Assembly (NCBI RefSeq): GCF_014204935.1
Contig: NZ_JACHMJ010000001.1
Span: forward strand, 682,001 to 746,000
Origin: Conyzicola lurida
GTDB taxonomy: Bacteria > Actinomycetota > Actinomycetes > Actinomycetales > Microbacteriaceae
Direction of reading: 5' to 3'
Length of the DNA: 64,000 bases
The position numbers were made by a program, and so were the translations under genes. Positions 19,660 through 28,654 of this stretch are shown piece after piece (within the stretch, counting starts at the first letter, position 1; each line of letters begins with the position of its first letter). The notes under the pieces were generated by a model. The model searched no databases. It saw only the letters and a program-made list of their open reading frames with translations, and was not told the origin of the DNA.

Positions 19660-21147
19660 ATGAACATCGTCGAACACTTCATCAATGGCGCGTCCTTCAG
19701 CGGCGAATCGACGCGCACAGCCCCCGTCTACAACCCGGCGGCCGGAGTCGTGCAGCGCGAAGTGCGCCTCGCGAGCGTCGCCGACGTGGACGTCGCGGTG
19801 CAGGCGGCCGCGGCGGCCTTCCCCGACTGGGCCGGCGCTTCCTGGGCCAAGCGCCAGGGCGTGCTCTTCACCTTCCGAGAACTGCTGAACGCGCGCAAGG
19901 GCGAGCTCGCTGCCATCCTCACGAACGAGCACGGCAAGGTCACCTCCGATGCCCTGGGCGAAGTGGCCCGCGGTCTCGAGGTGGTCGAGTTCGCGACATC
20001 CATGCCCCATCTGGCCAAGGGCGAGTACAGCGAGAACGTCTCCACCGGCGTCGACGTGTACTCGATCCGGCAGCCGCTCGGTGTCGTCGGCATCATCAGC
20101 CCGTTCAACTTCCCGGCGATGGTGCCGCTCTGGTTCTTCCCGATCGCGATCGCGGCCGGCAACACCGTCGTGCTCAAGCCGAGCGAGAAGGACCCGTCGG
20201 CCGCAATCTGGATGGCCGAGCTCATGAGAGAGGCCGGTCTGCCCGACGGCGTGCTCAACGTGGTGCACGGCGACAAGGAGTCGGTCGACGCACTGCTCGA
20301 GCACCCCGGCGTCGCCTCGATCAGCTTCGTCGGCTCCACCCCGATCGCGAAGTACGTCTACGAGACCGGCACCCGGCACGGCAAGCGCGTGCAGGCGCTC
20401 GGCGGCGCGAAGAACCACATGCTCGTCCTACCCGACGCCGACCTCGACCTCGTGGCCGACTCCGCCGTCAACGCGGGCTTCGGTTCGGCGGGCGAACGCT
20501 GCATGGCGATCTCGGTCGTCGTCGCCGTCGAACCCGTGGCCGACGAACTCGTCGAGAAGATCAGAGACCGGATGTCGCAGCTGACGGTCGGCGACGGTAC
20601 ACGCGGCTGCGACATGGGGCCGCTCATCACCCGTGAGCACCGCGACAAGGTGGCGGGCTACATCGACGTGGCGATCGCCGACGGCGCCGACGTCGTGGTC
20701 GACGGCCGCGGGGTCGAGGTCGACGGTGAGAGCGACGGCTTCTGGCTCGGCCCGACGCTCATCGACCAGGTCTCGACGACGTCGGACGTCTACACGCACG
20801 AGATCTTCGGCCCCGTGCTCAGCGTCGTGCGCGTCGCCACGTACGACGACGGGCTCGCGCTCATCAACGCGTCGCAGTACGGCAACGGCACCGCGATCTT
20901 CACCAACGACGGGGGAGCGGCGCGCCGTTTCCAGCGCGAGGCGACCGTCGGCATGATCGGCATCAATGTGCCGATCCCGGTGCCGGTCGGCTACTTCTCG
21001 TTCGGCGGCTGGAAGGACTCGCTCTTCGGCGACACCAAGGCCTACGGTCCGGACGCGGTGCACTTCTTCACGCGGCAGAAGGCGATCACCAGCCGCTGGC
21101 TCGACCCGAGCCACGGCGGCATCAACCTGGGCTTCCCGCAGAACTGA
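19660..21147 (+). CDS. mmsA: CoA-acylating methylmalonate-semialdehyde dehydrogenase
   Basis: A 495-aa aldehyde dehydrogenase. The catalytic Cys281 lies in 'GSAGERCMAIS'. 'KPSEKDPSAA' and the NAD-binding segment are present, and the MmsA-specific C-terminus reads 'PVPVGYFSFGGWKDSLFGD'. The enzyme converts methylmalonate or malonate semialdehyde with CoA and NAD to propionyl-CoA or acetyl-CoA, in valine, beta-alanine or inositol breakdown. No other gene of these pathways is nearby. An ATG at 19636 is a possible alternative start, but 19660 gives the standard family N-terminus and sits just after a -10 box. Confidence 0.9.
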   Translation: MNIVEHFINGASFSGESTRTAPVYNPAAGVVQREVRLASVADVDVAVQAAAAAFPDWAGASWAKRQGVLFTFRELLNARKGELAAILTNEHGKVTSDALGEVARGLEVVEFATSMPHLAKGEYSENVSTGVDVYSIRQPLGVVGIISPFNFPAMVPLWFFPIAIAAGNTVVLKPSEKDPSAAIWMAELMREAGLPDGVLNVVHGDKESVDALLEHPGVASISFVGSTPIAKYVYETGTRHGKRVQALGGAKNHMLVLPDADLDLVADSAVNAGFGSAGERCMAISVVVAVEPVADELVEKIRDRMSQLTVGDGTRGCDMGPLITREHRDKVAGYIDVAIADGADVVVDGRGVEVDGESDGFWLGPTLIDQVSTTSDVYTHEIFGPVLSVVRVATYDDGLALINASQYGNGTAIFTNDGGAARRFQREATVGMIGINVPIPVPVGYFSFGGWKDSLFGDTKAYGPDAVHFFTRQKAITSRWLDPSHGGINLGFPQN

Positions 21148-21171
21148 CCCTCGCCCGTACCTGCGCCCGAC

Positions 21172-21256
21172 CGACAGGACCGCGGCCGGTTCACCGGCCG
21201 TCTGGTCCTGTCGATCGTGCGACGGGTGCGACGGGTGCGACGCGTCCTGTCGGACG
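21172..21256. repeat. Long extragenic palindrome with 9-bp tandem triplicate; possible bidirectional terminator
   Basis: CGACAGGACC (21172-21181) pairs perfectly with 21204-21213, and inside it 21183-21189 pairs with 21194-21200 around the loop TTCA. Three tandem 9-bp units follow (GTGCGACGG, GTGCGACGG, GTGCGACGC; 21217-21243). GTCCTGTCGG comes next at 21244-21253, the inverse of 21171-21180. It lies between converging genes. Confidence 0.75.
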
Positions 21257-21282
21257 GACGAACCGGGCTCGACGACCCCGCG

Positions 21283-21699
21283 CTAGTTGACCGGCCCCGT
21301 CCACTTCTCGCCGGGGCCCTTGCCCACGGCGTCGGGGATGCTCGACGCCTCGCGGAACGCCAGCTGCACCGTACGCAACCCGTCGCGCAGGGCGAGGGCG
21401 TGGTGGTCGCCGAGGTCGGGGGCGCTCGCCGTCACGAGCCCGGCCAGCGCGTTGATCAGCTTGCGTGCCTCGTCGAGATCGATCTGGGACGCGGCATCCG
21501 GGTCGTCGGCAAGTCCCAGCTTGACGGCCGTCGCACTGAGCAGGTGGATGGCGACCGTGTTGATGACCTCGATGGCCGGCACCTCTCCGATGTCGCGGAT
21601 CTCGATGTCCGGATCGAGGTTCGCGCCCGAGTGATCGTGTCCGTCACCGCCGTGGAGAGTGGAGCTGGCGGGGTGATCGTGGGAGTAGGGCTCGCTCAT
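21283..21699 (-). CDS. DUF1844 family protein
   Basis: A 138-aa protein of a conserved actinobacterial family usually found beside infC. The N-terminal ~35 residues are His/Gly/Asp-rich and probably disordered ('HGGDGHDHSGANLDPDIE'). The conserved core is helical ('VINTVAIHLLSATAVKLGL', 'ARKLINALAGLVTAS'). The Met at 21699 was chosen because GGAAG precedes it and the upstream extension is basic and unlike the family. It is transcribed away from infC, sharing the intergenic region. The function is unknown. Confidence 0.82.
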   Translation of the reverse strand: MSEPYSHDHPASSTLHGGDGHDHSGANLDPDIEIRDIGEVPAIEVINTVAIHLLSATAVKLGLADDPDAASQIDLDEARKLINALAGLVTASAPDLGDHHALALRDGLRTVQLAFREASSIPDAVGKGPGEKWTGPVN

Positions 21700-21710
21700 T
21701 GGGGACTTCC

Positions 21711-21970
21711 TTAGTCTTTTCGCGCGGTGTCTGCTATTCTTGTGCAGGCTTCGGGGCTTGCCCCGATACGAAAGTGGAGATTCTCCCACCCGTCAACCGC
21801 TTCTCAAGGTTACCGGGTAGTTACACCCCGCCAGCGATGCACCGAACACGTGCGCCGAGGGTAGATAAACAGGGTGTTGGCGTAGCAACTGCAACGCGTG
21901 ATTCTTCTCTTCGTCCCTGCCCGGCATCCGTCGGCCAGAGTGGCTACCAGATTTACAAGAGGAGCTCCGC
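21711..21970 (+). promoter_or_regulatory. infC promoter and long 5' leader
   Basis: A possible promoter is TTAGTC (21711-21716) with TATTCT (21735-21740), spacing 18. The leader then carries a hairpin with six G/C-rich pairs (21751-21756 with 21761-21766) and a CTTG tetraloop. It continues about 200 nt to AAGAGGAG at 21957-21964, six bases before the AUC start. A leader of this length before infC-rpmI-rplT is a common site of autogenous control by IF3 or L20; which applies here is not shown. Confidence 0.5.
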
Positions 21971-22664
<694 letters not shown>

Positions 22665-22672
<8 letters not shown>

Positions 22673-22859
22673 GCAGAAGACGCACTCGGGCGCCAAGAAG
22701 CGCTTCAAGCTCACCGGTACCGGCAAGATCAAGAAGCAGGGCGCAGGCATGCGACACAACCTCGAGGTCAAGTCGAGCAAGGTCAAGCGCAGCCTGAACA
22801 AGGACCGCCTCGTCGCTCCCGCCGACGCGAAGATGATCAAGAAGCTTCTCGGCAAGTAA
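22665..22859 (+). CDS. rpmI: 50S ribosomal protein L35
   Basis: A 64-aa, very basic protein starting '[20 protein letters not shown]', the L35 signature. Its ATG lies inside the end of infC, with AAAGAGG upstream, so translation is coupled to infC. Canonical infC-rpmI-rplT order. Confidence 0.97.
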
Positions 22860-22897
22860 CGCCGGCGCCCACTAAGAGACTTTGAAGGAATAGAACA

Positions 22898-23284
22898 ATG
22901 GCAAGAGTAAAGAGAGCAGTCAACGCTCACAAGAAGCGTCGCGTCATCCTCGAGCGCGCGAAGGGCTACCGCGGACAGCGTTCGCGCCTGTACCGCAAGG
23001 CAAAAGAGCAGGTCACCCACTCGCTCGTCTACGCGTACCGCGACCGCCGCGCCCGCAAGGGTGACTTCCGTCGCCTGTGGATCCAGCGCATCAACGCCGC
23101 GTCGCGCGCGAACGGCCTGACCTACAACCGCCTCATCCAGGGCCTCAACCTCGCGGGCATCCAGGTCGACCGTCGTATCCTCGCCGACCTCGCGGTCACC
23201 GAGCCTGCCACCTTCGCAGCGATCGTCGCCACGGCCAAGGCAGCACTGCCCGCCGACACGAGCGCTCCCAAGGTCTCGGCCTAG
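22898..23284 (+). CDS. rplT: 50S ribosomal protein L20
   Basis: A 128-aa basic protein beginning '[19 protein letters not shown]', followed by '[19 protein letters not shown]' and '[13 protein letters not shown]', the L20 signature. L20 binds 23S rRNA early in 50S assembly and can repress its own operon. GAAGGA precedes the ATG. It is the last gene before a strong stem-loop. Confidence 0.97.
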   Translation: MARVKRAVNAHKKRRVILERAKGYRGQRSRLYRKAKEQVTHSLVYAYRDRRARKGDFRRLWIQRINAASRANGLTYNRLIQGLNLAGIQVDRRILADLAVTEPATFAAIVATAKAALPADTSAPKVSA

Positions 23285-23301
23285 TTCGACCACTTTTCAC
23301 T

Positions 23302-23340
23302 CCGCCGCGCTGGCACTCCTCGTGAGTGTCAGCGCGGCGG
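23302..23340 (+). terminator. Stem-loop terminator of the infC operon
   Basis: A 17-pair stem with one G-T pair (23302-23318 with 23324-23340) and a 5-nt loop lies 18 nt after the rplT stop. There is no proper T-run, which is common for actinobacterial terminators. Confidence 0.75.
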
Positions 23341-23364
23341 CGGTTAAAGCGCCTGCCGCCCGCC

Positions 23365-23370
23365 TAAACT
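23365..23370 (+). promoter_or_regulatory. -10 element of the rRNA methyltransferase gene
   Basis: TAAACT ends 7 nt before the ATG at 23378 and no ribosome-binding site is visible, so a leaderless mRNA is expected. Confidence 0.5.
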
Positions 23371-23377
23371 TGGCCGC

Positions 23378-24181
23378 ATGATCGACAACCCGCGCTCCCC
23401 TCGAGTACGCGGCGTGGCAAAGCTTGCCAAGAGAGACGCCCGGTCCCAGACCGGGTTTTTCCTTTTGGAAGGCCCCCAAGCCGTTACTGAAGCCCTCACC
23501 TACCGGTCGGAGCTTCTCGTAGAGCTCTTCGCGACCCCCACAGCACTCGACAAGTACCCCGAGATCGCGAGAATCGCCGACGAGATCGGCCTCGAGGTCG
23601 AATTCGTCACGGAGGACGTGCTCGACTCCATGGCCGACACCGTGACGCCGCAGGGCATCATCGCTGTCTGCAAGCAGTTCCCGACCTCGCTCAAGGACAT
23701 CCTGGCGGGCGAGCCCAAGCTCATCGCCATTCTCGAAGAGGTGCGGGATCCCGGCAACGCCGGCACGATCATCCGCGCCGCCGACGCCGCGGGTGCCGAC
23801 GCCATCATCCTCACCGGCCGCAGCGTCGACCTGTACAACCCCAAGGTCGTCCGTTCCACCACCGGCTCTATCTTCCACATCCCCGTGGCGATCGCCGCCG
23901 ACCTCGAGACGGTCATCGAGAAGGTCAAGGGCTACGGCCTGCAGATCCTCGCCGCCGACATCAAGGGCGCCGACCTGCTCGAGGCGCGCACCAGCGGCGT
24001 CCTCGACAAGCCGACCGCGTGGCTGTTCGGCAACGAGGCGCGCGGCCTGAGCGACGAACACTTCGCCCTCGCCGACAGCGCGATCACCGTGCCGATCTAC
24101 GGACAGGCCGAATCGATGAACCTGTCCACGGCGGCATCCGTCTGCCTGTATGAAAGCGCCTTCGCCCACAAACTGGCCTGA
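23378..24181 (+). CDS. SpoU/TrmH-family RNA 2'-O-ribose methyltransferase
   Basis: A 267-aa SPOUT methyltransferase. An N-terminal substrate-binding domain ('GFFLLEGPQAVTEAL') precedes the three SpoU motifs: 'PGNAGTIIRAADAAGADAI', 'LFGNEARGLS' and 'PIYGQAESMNLSTAASV', which form the SAM-binding knot. Homologues between rplT and pheS in actinobacteria are thought to act on 23S rRNA, but the target nucleotide is not known from the sequence. It follows the rplT terminator and has its own promoter. Confidence 0.9.
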   Translation: MIDNPRSPRVRGVAKLAKRDARSQTGFFLLEGPQAVTEALTYRSELLVELFATPTALDKYPEIARIADEIGLEVEFVTEDVLDSMADTVTPQGIIAVCKQFPTSLKDILAGEPKLIAILEEVRDPGNAGTIIRAADAAGADAIILTGRSVDLYNPKVVRSTTGSIFHIPVAIAADLETVIEKVKGYGLQILAADIKGADLLEARTSGVLDKPTAWLFGNEARGLSDEHFALADSAITVPIYGQAESMNLSTAASVCLYESAFAHKLA

Positions 24182-24232
24182 ATTACGCGACTTGGTTTTG
24201 TTTCAGCTGGGTAAAGAAGTAGCTGAGAGTTT

Positions 24233-24267
24233 GTACCCCGCCCGACCCGTGTGGTTGGGTGGGGTAC
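24233..24267 (+). promoter_or_regulatory. Inverted repeat abutting the gluA start codon
   Basis: GTACCCC (24233-24239) is repeated inverted as GGGGTAC (24261-24267), with inner ACCC/GGGT arms (24245-24248, 24257-24260). The right arm ends directly before the ATG at 24268 and covers the only G-rich ribosome-binding sequence. In RNA the structure would hide that site; as DNA it could be a regulator site. Confidence 0.5.
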
Positions 24268-25005
24268 ATGGAACCTCTAGTCGTTGTAGACCACGTCAAT
24301 AAGCACTACGGCGAACTCCACGTTCTGAAAGACATCACCACCACGATTCACCGCGGCGAAGTGGTCGTCGTCATCGGTCCCAGCGGTTCGGGTAAATCCA
24401 CGCTGTGCCGGGCGATCAACCGCCTCGAGACCATCGACAGCGGCACCATCAGCATCGACGGAAAGCCGCTCCCGGCCGAGGGCAAGGACCTCGCCCGTCT
24501 GCGTGCCGACGTCGGCATGGTGTTCCAGAGTTTCAACCTGTTCTCGCACAAGACGATCCTCGAGAACGTCACCCTCGGCCAGACGAACGTGCGCAAGCGC
24601 TCGAAGGCCGACGCCGACAAGAAGGCGATGGAGCTGCTCGACCGCGTCGGTGTCGCCAACCAGGCGAACAAGATGCCGTCCCAGCTCTCCGGCGGCCAGC
24701 AGCAGCGTGTGGCCATCGCCCGCGCCCTCGCCATGGACCCCAAGGTCATGCTCTTCGACGAGCCGACCTCGGCACTCGACCCCGAGATGATCAACGAGGT
24801 GCTCGACGTGATGGTCGGCCTCGCCAAGGACGGCATGACCATGGTCGTCGTCACCCACGAGATGGGCTTCGCGCGCAAGGCCGCGCAGCGGGTTCTGTTC
24901 ATGGCCGACGGTGCGATCGTCGAAGAGGCCACCCCCGAGAAGTTCTTCACCGACCCCCAGAGCACGAGAGCCCAAGACTTCCTCTCGAAGGTCCTTACCC
25001 ACTAA
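24268..25005 (+). CDS. gluA: Glutamate/polar amino acid ABC transporter ATP-binding protein
   Basis: A 245-aa ATPase with '[10 protein letters not shown]' (Walker A), '[20 protein letters not shown]' (signature) and '[15 protein letters not shown]' (Walker B). It is close to GlnQ/GluA of the polar amino acid family ('[20 protein letters not shown]'). A GTG at 24259 is a possible alternative start adding three residues. The gene order ATPase, binding protein, permease, permease equals gluABCD of corynebacteria, which takes up glutamate. Confidence 0.9.
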   Translation: MEPLVVVDHVNKHYGELHVLKDITTTIHRGEVVVVIGPSGSGKSTLCRAINRLETIDSGTISIDGKPLPAEGKDLARLRADVGMVFQSFNLFSHKTILENVTLGQTNVRKRSKADADKKAMELLDRVGVANQANKMPSQLSGGQQQRVAIARALAMDPKVMLFDEPTSALDPEMINEVLDVMVGLAKDGMTMVVVTHEMGFARKAAQRVLFMADGAIVEEATPEKFFTDPQSTRAQDFLSKVLTH

Positions 25006-25049
25006 CCGGTGGGTGAGCAACACAGCACCACAGCAACCAGGAGGACACC

Positions 25050-25928
25050 ATGAGACTCAAAAAAAGTCTAATGATCTCAGCCATCGCCCTGACCGGTGTG
25101 CTCGCGCTCAGCGCCTGCACGAACTCGGCGGCCCCCGAAGCAGAAGTGACCCCCGAGGCGGAGGTCACGTTCGAAGCCGGCACCACCATGGCGGCACTCA
25201 ACGAGGCCGGCACCATCACTATCGGCACGAAGTTCGACCAGCCGCTCTTCGGCCTGGCCGGCCCCGACGGCGACCCCGTCGGATTCGACGTCGAGATCGG
25301 CAAGCTCATCGCCGCCAAGCTCGGCATCGCCGCGGACGACATCGAGTGGACCGAGACGGTCTCCAAGAACCGCGAGCCGTTCATCCAGTCGGGCGAGGTC
25401 GACCTCGTCATCGCGACCTACACGATCAACGACACCCGCAAAGAGGTCGTCTCGTTCGCCGGACCGTACTACGAGGCCGGCCAGGACATCCTGGTCCTCG
25501 CGGGCAATCCCGACGGGATCGAGAGCATCGACGACCTCGCCGGCCAGACGGTCTGCTCCGTCACCGGCTCGACGTCGGAAAAGAACCTCGTCGACGCCGG
25601 CGTGACCGTGCTTCCCGCAGCCGGCTACGGCGACTGCCTCGAGCCGCTGCGCTCGGGCGCCGTGGTCGCGGTCTCGACCGACAACGTGATCCTCGCCGGT
25701 CTCGCCGACCAGAACTCGGGTGAGTTCGAAGTCGTCGGCAACCCGTTCACCGAGGAGCCCTACGGCATCGGCCTCGCGCTCGAAGACGACGAGTTCCGCT
25801 CGTGGATCAACGACGTGCTGACCGAGTCCTACGAGGACGGAACCTGGGACGCCGCATGGGAGTCGACGGTGGGCAAGGTCCTCGAGACCCCGACGCCCCC
25901 GGCCGTGGACAACTACACGCGTCCGTAG
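25050..25928 (+). CDS. gluB: Glutamate-type ABC transporter substrate-binding lipoprotein
   Basis: A 292-aa family 3 binding protein. The signal peptide ends in lipobox LSAC ('VLALSACTNS'), then an Ala/Glu/Pro-rich linker. The ligand domain starts 'GTITIGTKFDQPLFGLAGPD', close to GluB. 'DLVIATYTINDTRKEVVSFA' and a Cys pair ('TVCSVTGS', 'GYGDCLEPL') are also typical of the glutamate/glutamine group. A strong AGGAGG lies 5 nt before the ATG. A stable stem-loop follows the gene and may raise its mRNA level above that of the permeases. Confidence 0.9.
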   Translation: MRLKKSLMISAIALTGVLALSACTNSAAPEAEVTPEAEVTFEAGTTMAALNEAGTITIGTKFDQPLFGLAGPDGDPVGFDVEIGKLIAAKLGIAADDIEWTETVSKNREPFIQSGEVDLVIATYTINDTRKEVVSFAGPYYEAGQDILVLAGNPDGIESIDDLAGQTVCSVTGSTSEKNLVDAGVTVLPAAGYGDCLEPLRSGAVVAVSTDNVILAGLADQNSGEFEVVGNPFTEEPYGIGLALEDDEFRSWINDVLTESYEDGTWDAAWESTVGKVLETPTPPAVDNYTRP

Positions 25929-25938
25929 TCTCACCGCC

Positions 25939-25982
25939 GAGATCAGGGCCCGCGCCGCGAGAGCGACGCGGGCCCTGATCTC
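25939..25982 (+). other. Perfect 16-bp stem-loop between gluB and gluC
   Basis: Bases 25939-25954 pair perfectly with 25967-25982 around a 12-nt loop, with no T-run. A structure here usually protects the upstream message or lets only part of the transcripts continue, giving more binding protein than permease. Confidence 0.75.
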
Positions 25983-26033
25983 AGTCACGCAAGTCACCAG
26001 CGCCAGTCAACGGGCGAGAAAGGGAGGTGGGCA

Positions 26034-26681
26034 ATGGATGCCATTATCGAAAATCTTCCGACATTCCTGAGCGGTTTCGGCAAGACCCTCGGCCTGCTCG
26101 GCCTGTCCGGCAGCCTCGCGCTCGTGCTGGGCGTCGTCGTGGCCGCCATGCGGATCTCGCCGGTCGGTTCCCTGCGCGGCTTCGCCGCCTTCTACACCGA
26201 GATCGTGCGCAACACCCCGCTCACCCTCGTCCTCTTCTTCTGCGCCGTGGTCCTCCCGTACCTCGGTGTGCGCCTCGACTACTTCGTGTTCGCGGTCGCC
26301 GGCCTCACGGTCTACACCTCGCCGTTCTTCGCCGAGGCCATCCGCTCGGGCGTCAACGGCGTGCCCATCGGCCAGGCCGAAGCGGCACGCAGCCTCGGCT
26401 TCGGATTCGGCCAGACCCTGCGCCTCATCGTCCTCCCGCAGGCGATCCGCATGGTGGTCCCGCCGCTCATCAACGTCTTCATCGCTCTCACCAAGAACAC
26501 CTCCGTCGCCGGCGGCTTCTTCGTGATCGAGCTGTTCGCCTCGGCGAGCGTCGTCATCAACGTCCGGGGTGACGAAGTGATCGCCATCCTGCTCGCGGTC
26601 GCGGCCTTCTACCTCGTCGTCACCATCCCGCTCGGCCTGATAGCCGGCCAGGTCGAGAAGAGAGTGGCGATCCTGCGATGA
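26034..26681 (+). CDS. gluC: Glutamate-type ABC transporter permease 1
   Basis: A 215-aa permease of the His/Glu/Gln family. About five hydrophobic spans are visible, with 'VRNTPLTLVLFF' and the coupling motif 'GQAEAARSLGFGFGQTLRLI'. 'NTSVAGGFFVIEL' near the C-terminus is typical. GGGAGG precedes the ATG. It overlaps the next permease by ATGA. Confidence 0.9.
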   Translation: MDAIIENLPTFLSGFGKTLGLLGLSGSLALVLGVVVAAMRISPVGSLRGFAAFYTEIVRNTPLTLVLFFCAVVLPYLGVRLDYFVFAVAGLTVYTSPFFAEAIRSGVNGVPIGQAEAARSLGFGFGQTLRLIVLPQAIRMVVPPLINVFIALTKNTSVAGGFFVIELFASASVVINVRGDEVIAILLAVAAFYLVVTIPLGLIAGQVEKRVAILR

Positions 26682-27589
26682 GTAACTCGGTCCTCTACGA
26701 CGTCCCCGGGCCCAAGGCCCGCCGCCGCTCGTTCATCATCTCCATCATCGGCGGCGTGGTCATCGCGGCCGGTGTCGCCTGGCTCATCGCGGGCCTCGCC
26801 GCTCCGCGGGTCTCGGTCAACGGCGCCGTGAGCCCCAGCCTGCTCGACCCCAGCCGCTGGGACATCTTCACCGACGTGCAGCTCTGGCTCGGCGTCGGCG
26901 ACGGTGTGCTCGCCACGTTGCGCATGGCCGCGGTCGCCGCCGTCCTCGCGCTGACGCTCGGCGTGCTCTTCTGCTTCGGCCGTACCTCCGACACCAAGTG
27001 GATCCGCATCCCCACCTCGGTGCTGCTCGAGTTCTTCCGCGGCATCCCGGTTCTGCTCCTGATGCTTTTCACGCTCCTCGTCTTCAGCACCGGCGCGTAC
27101 TGGGCCGGCGTCATCGGTCTCGGCATCTACAACGGCGCGATCATCGGCGAGGCCCTGCGCGCCGGCGTCAAGTCGCTGCCCAAGGGACAGCGCGAGTCGG
27201 GCCTGGCCATCGGCCTGACCCCCGTGCAGACGCGGCTCAAGATCGAATTCCCGCAGGCGTTCCGCCAGATGCTGCCGATCATCATCGCCCAGCTCGTGGT
27301 GCTGCTCAAGGACACGTCGCTCGCCTACGTGATCGCCTACCCCGAGCTGCTGCGCCGGGTCATGACGTACCTGTCGAACTACTACGGCAACAACTACCAG
27401 TTCTCGCTATTCGTCATCGTTCTCGCGATCTACCTCGCGATGAACTTGTCGCTGTCCTGGCTCGCCCGCGTGGTCGCGCGTCGGACGGCCGGCGGCGCGA
27501 AGGGCAAGCGGGGCAGAAAGGACGAGCCCGTGATCGACATGGCGAAGCTCCCCGACGCGGGCATGGGCGGCGGCGTGGGTCCGCTGTAG
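26678..27589 (+). CDS. gluD: Glutamate-type ABC transporter permease 2
   Basis: A 303-aa permease with the family motif 'EFFRGIPVLLLMLFTLL' and coupling loop 'LPKGQRESGLAIGLTPVQTR', then 'LLKDTSLAYVIAYPELLRR'. An N-terminal extension of ~70 residues and a basic C-terminal tail ('GGAKGKRGRKDEPVI') match GluD-type proteins, which are longer than GluC. It completes the importer and ends just before pheS. Confidence 0.9.
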   Translation: MSNSVLYDVPGPKARRRSFIISIIGGVVIAAGVAWLIAGLAAPRVSVNGAVSPSLLDPSRWDIFTDVQLWLGVGDGVLATLRMAAVAAVLALTLGVLFCFGRTSDTKWIRIPTSVLLEFFRGIPVLLLMLFTLLVFSTGAYWAGVIGLGIYNGAIIGEALRAGVKSLPKGQRESGLAIGLTPVQTRLKIEFPQAFRQMLPIIIAQLVVLLKDTSLAYVIAYPELLRRVMTYLSNYYGNNYQFSLFVIVLAIYLAMNLSLSWLARVVARRTAGGAKGKRGRKDEPVIDMAKLPDAGMGGGVGPL

Positions 27590-27599
27590 CGGTTCCGAC

Positions 27600-27605
27600 T
27601 AAACT
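27600..27605 (+). promoter_or_regulatory. -10 element of pheST
   Basis: TAAACT ends 8 nt before the GTG at 27614. No Shine-Dalgarno sequence lies between, so pheS mRNA is probably leaderless. Confidence 0.5.
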
Positions 27606-27613
27606 CGGTGCTT

Positions 27614-28654
27614 GTGTCAGAACCCACCGAGATCACCGAAGAGGCCGTCGCAGCGGCGGTTGACGCCGCCCTCGCCGCGGTCGCCGCAACCACGACGGTG
27701 AGCGAGCTCAAGCTCGCCCGCGCCGCCCACACGGGGGAGACCTCGACGCTCGCGCAGCTCAACGCGCTGATGCGCAGCGTGCCCGGCGACCAGAAGGCCG
27801 CCGCGGGCAAGCTCGTCGGCGGCGCCCGAGGCACTGTGAACCAGGCCGTCGCCGCGCGCGAGGCCGAGCTGGCCGTCGCCGAGGAGAACGCCAAGCTCGC
27901 GGCCGAGGCTGTGGACGTGACGGCGATCCCCGTCCGCTGGAAGGCCGGCGCGCGCCATCCCATCTCTCTTCTGATGGAGAAGATGAGCGACACGTTCATC
28001 AGCATGGGCTGGGACGTCGCCGAAGGCCCCGAACTCGAGAACGAGTGGTTCAACTTCGACTCGCTCAACTTCGACGAGGACCACCCGGCCCGCGCCATGC
28101 AGGACACCTTCTTCGTCGACCCGGTCGAGAAGCACCTCGTGCTGCGAACCCACACCAGCCCGGTGCAGAGCCGTTCGCTGCTCACCCGCGAGCTGCCCGT
28201 CTACGTCGTCGCGCCCGGCCGCGTCTACCGCACCGACGAGCTCGACGCCACGCACACCCCCGTGTTCCACCAGATCGAGGGCATCGCCATCGACAAGGGC
28301 CTCACGATGGCGAACCTGCGCGGCACTCTCGAGCACCTCGCCCGCGCCACCTTCGGCGAGGGCGCGCAGATCCGTCTTCGCCCCAACTTCTTCCCGTTCA
28401 CCGAGCCGAGCGCCGAAATGGACGTCTGGCAGCCGAACGCCAAGGGCGGCGCACGCTGGGTGGAGTGGGGCGGTTGCGGCATGGTCAACCGCAACGTGCT
28501 GCGCGCTGCCGGCATCGATCCCGACGAGTACCAGGGCTTCGCCTTCGGTCTGGGCATCGACCGCACGCTGCAGTTCCGCAATGACATGAATGACATGAGA
28601 GACATGGTCGAGGGCGATACCCGCTTCAGCCAGCAGTTCGGAATGGTGGTCTGA
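27614..28654 (+). CDS. pheS: Phenylalanyl-tRNA synthetase alpha subunit
   Basis: A 346-aa class II synthetase subunit: N-terminal coiled coil (residues ~1-85), then 'HPISLLMEKMSDTFISMGW', motif 2 region ('PVYVVAPGRVYRTDELDATH'), 'FFPFTEPSAEMDVW' and motif 3 'GFAFGLGIDRTLQF'. It acts with PheT to charge tRNA-Phe in the cytoplasm. A GTG at 27608 would add two residues; 27614 fits the TAAACT -10 better. Its stop overlaps pheT (TGATG). Confidence 0.96.
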   Translation: MSEPTEITEEAVAAAVDAALAAVAATTTVSELKLARAAHTGETSTLAQLNALMRSVPGDQKAAAGKLVGGARGTVNQAVAAREAELAVAEENAKLAAEAVDVTAIPVRWKAGARHPISLLMEKMSDTFISMGWDVAEGPELENEWFNFDSLNFDEDHPARAMQDTFFVDPVEKHLVLRTHTSPVQSRSLLTRELPVYVVAPGRVYRTDELDATHTPVFHQIEGIAIDKGLTMANLRGTLEHLARATFGEGAQIRLRPNFFPFTEPSAEMDVWQPNAKGGARWVEWGGCGMVNRNVLRAAGIDPDEYQGFAFGLGIDRTLQFRNDMNDMRDMVEGDTRFSQQFGMVV

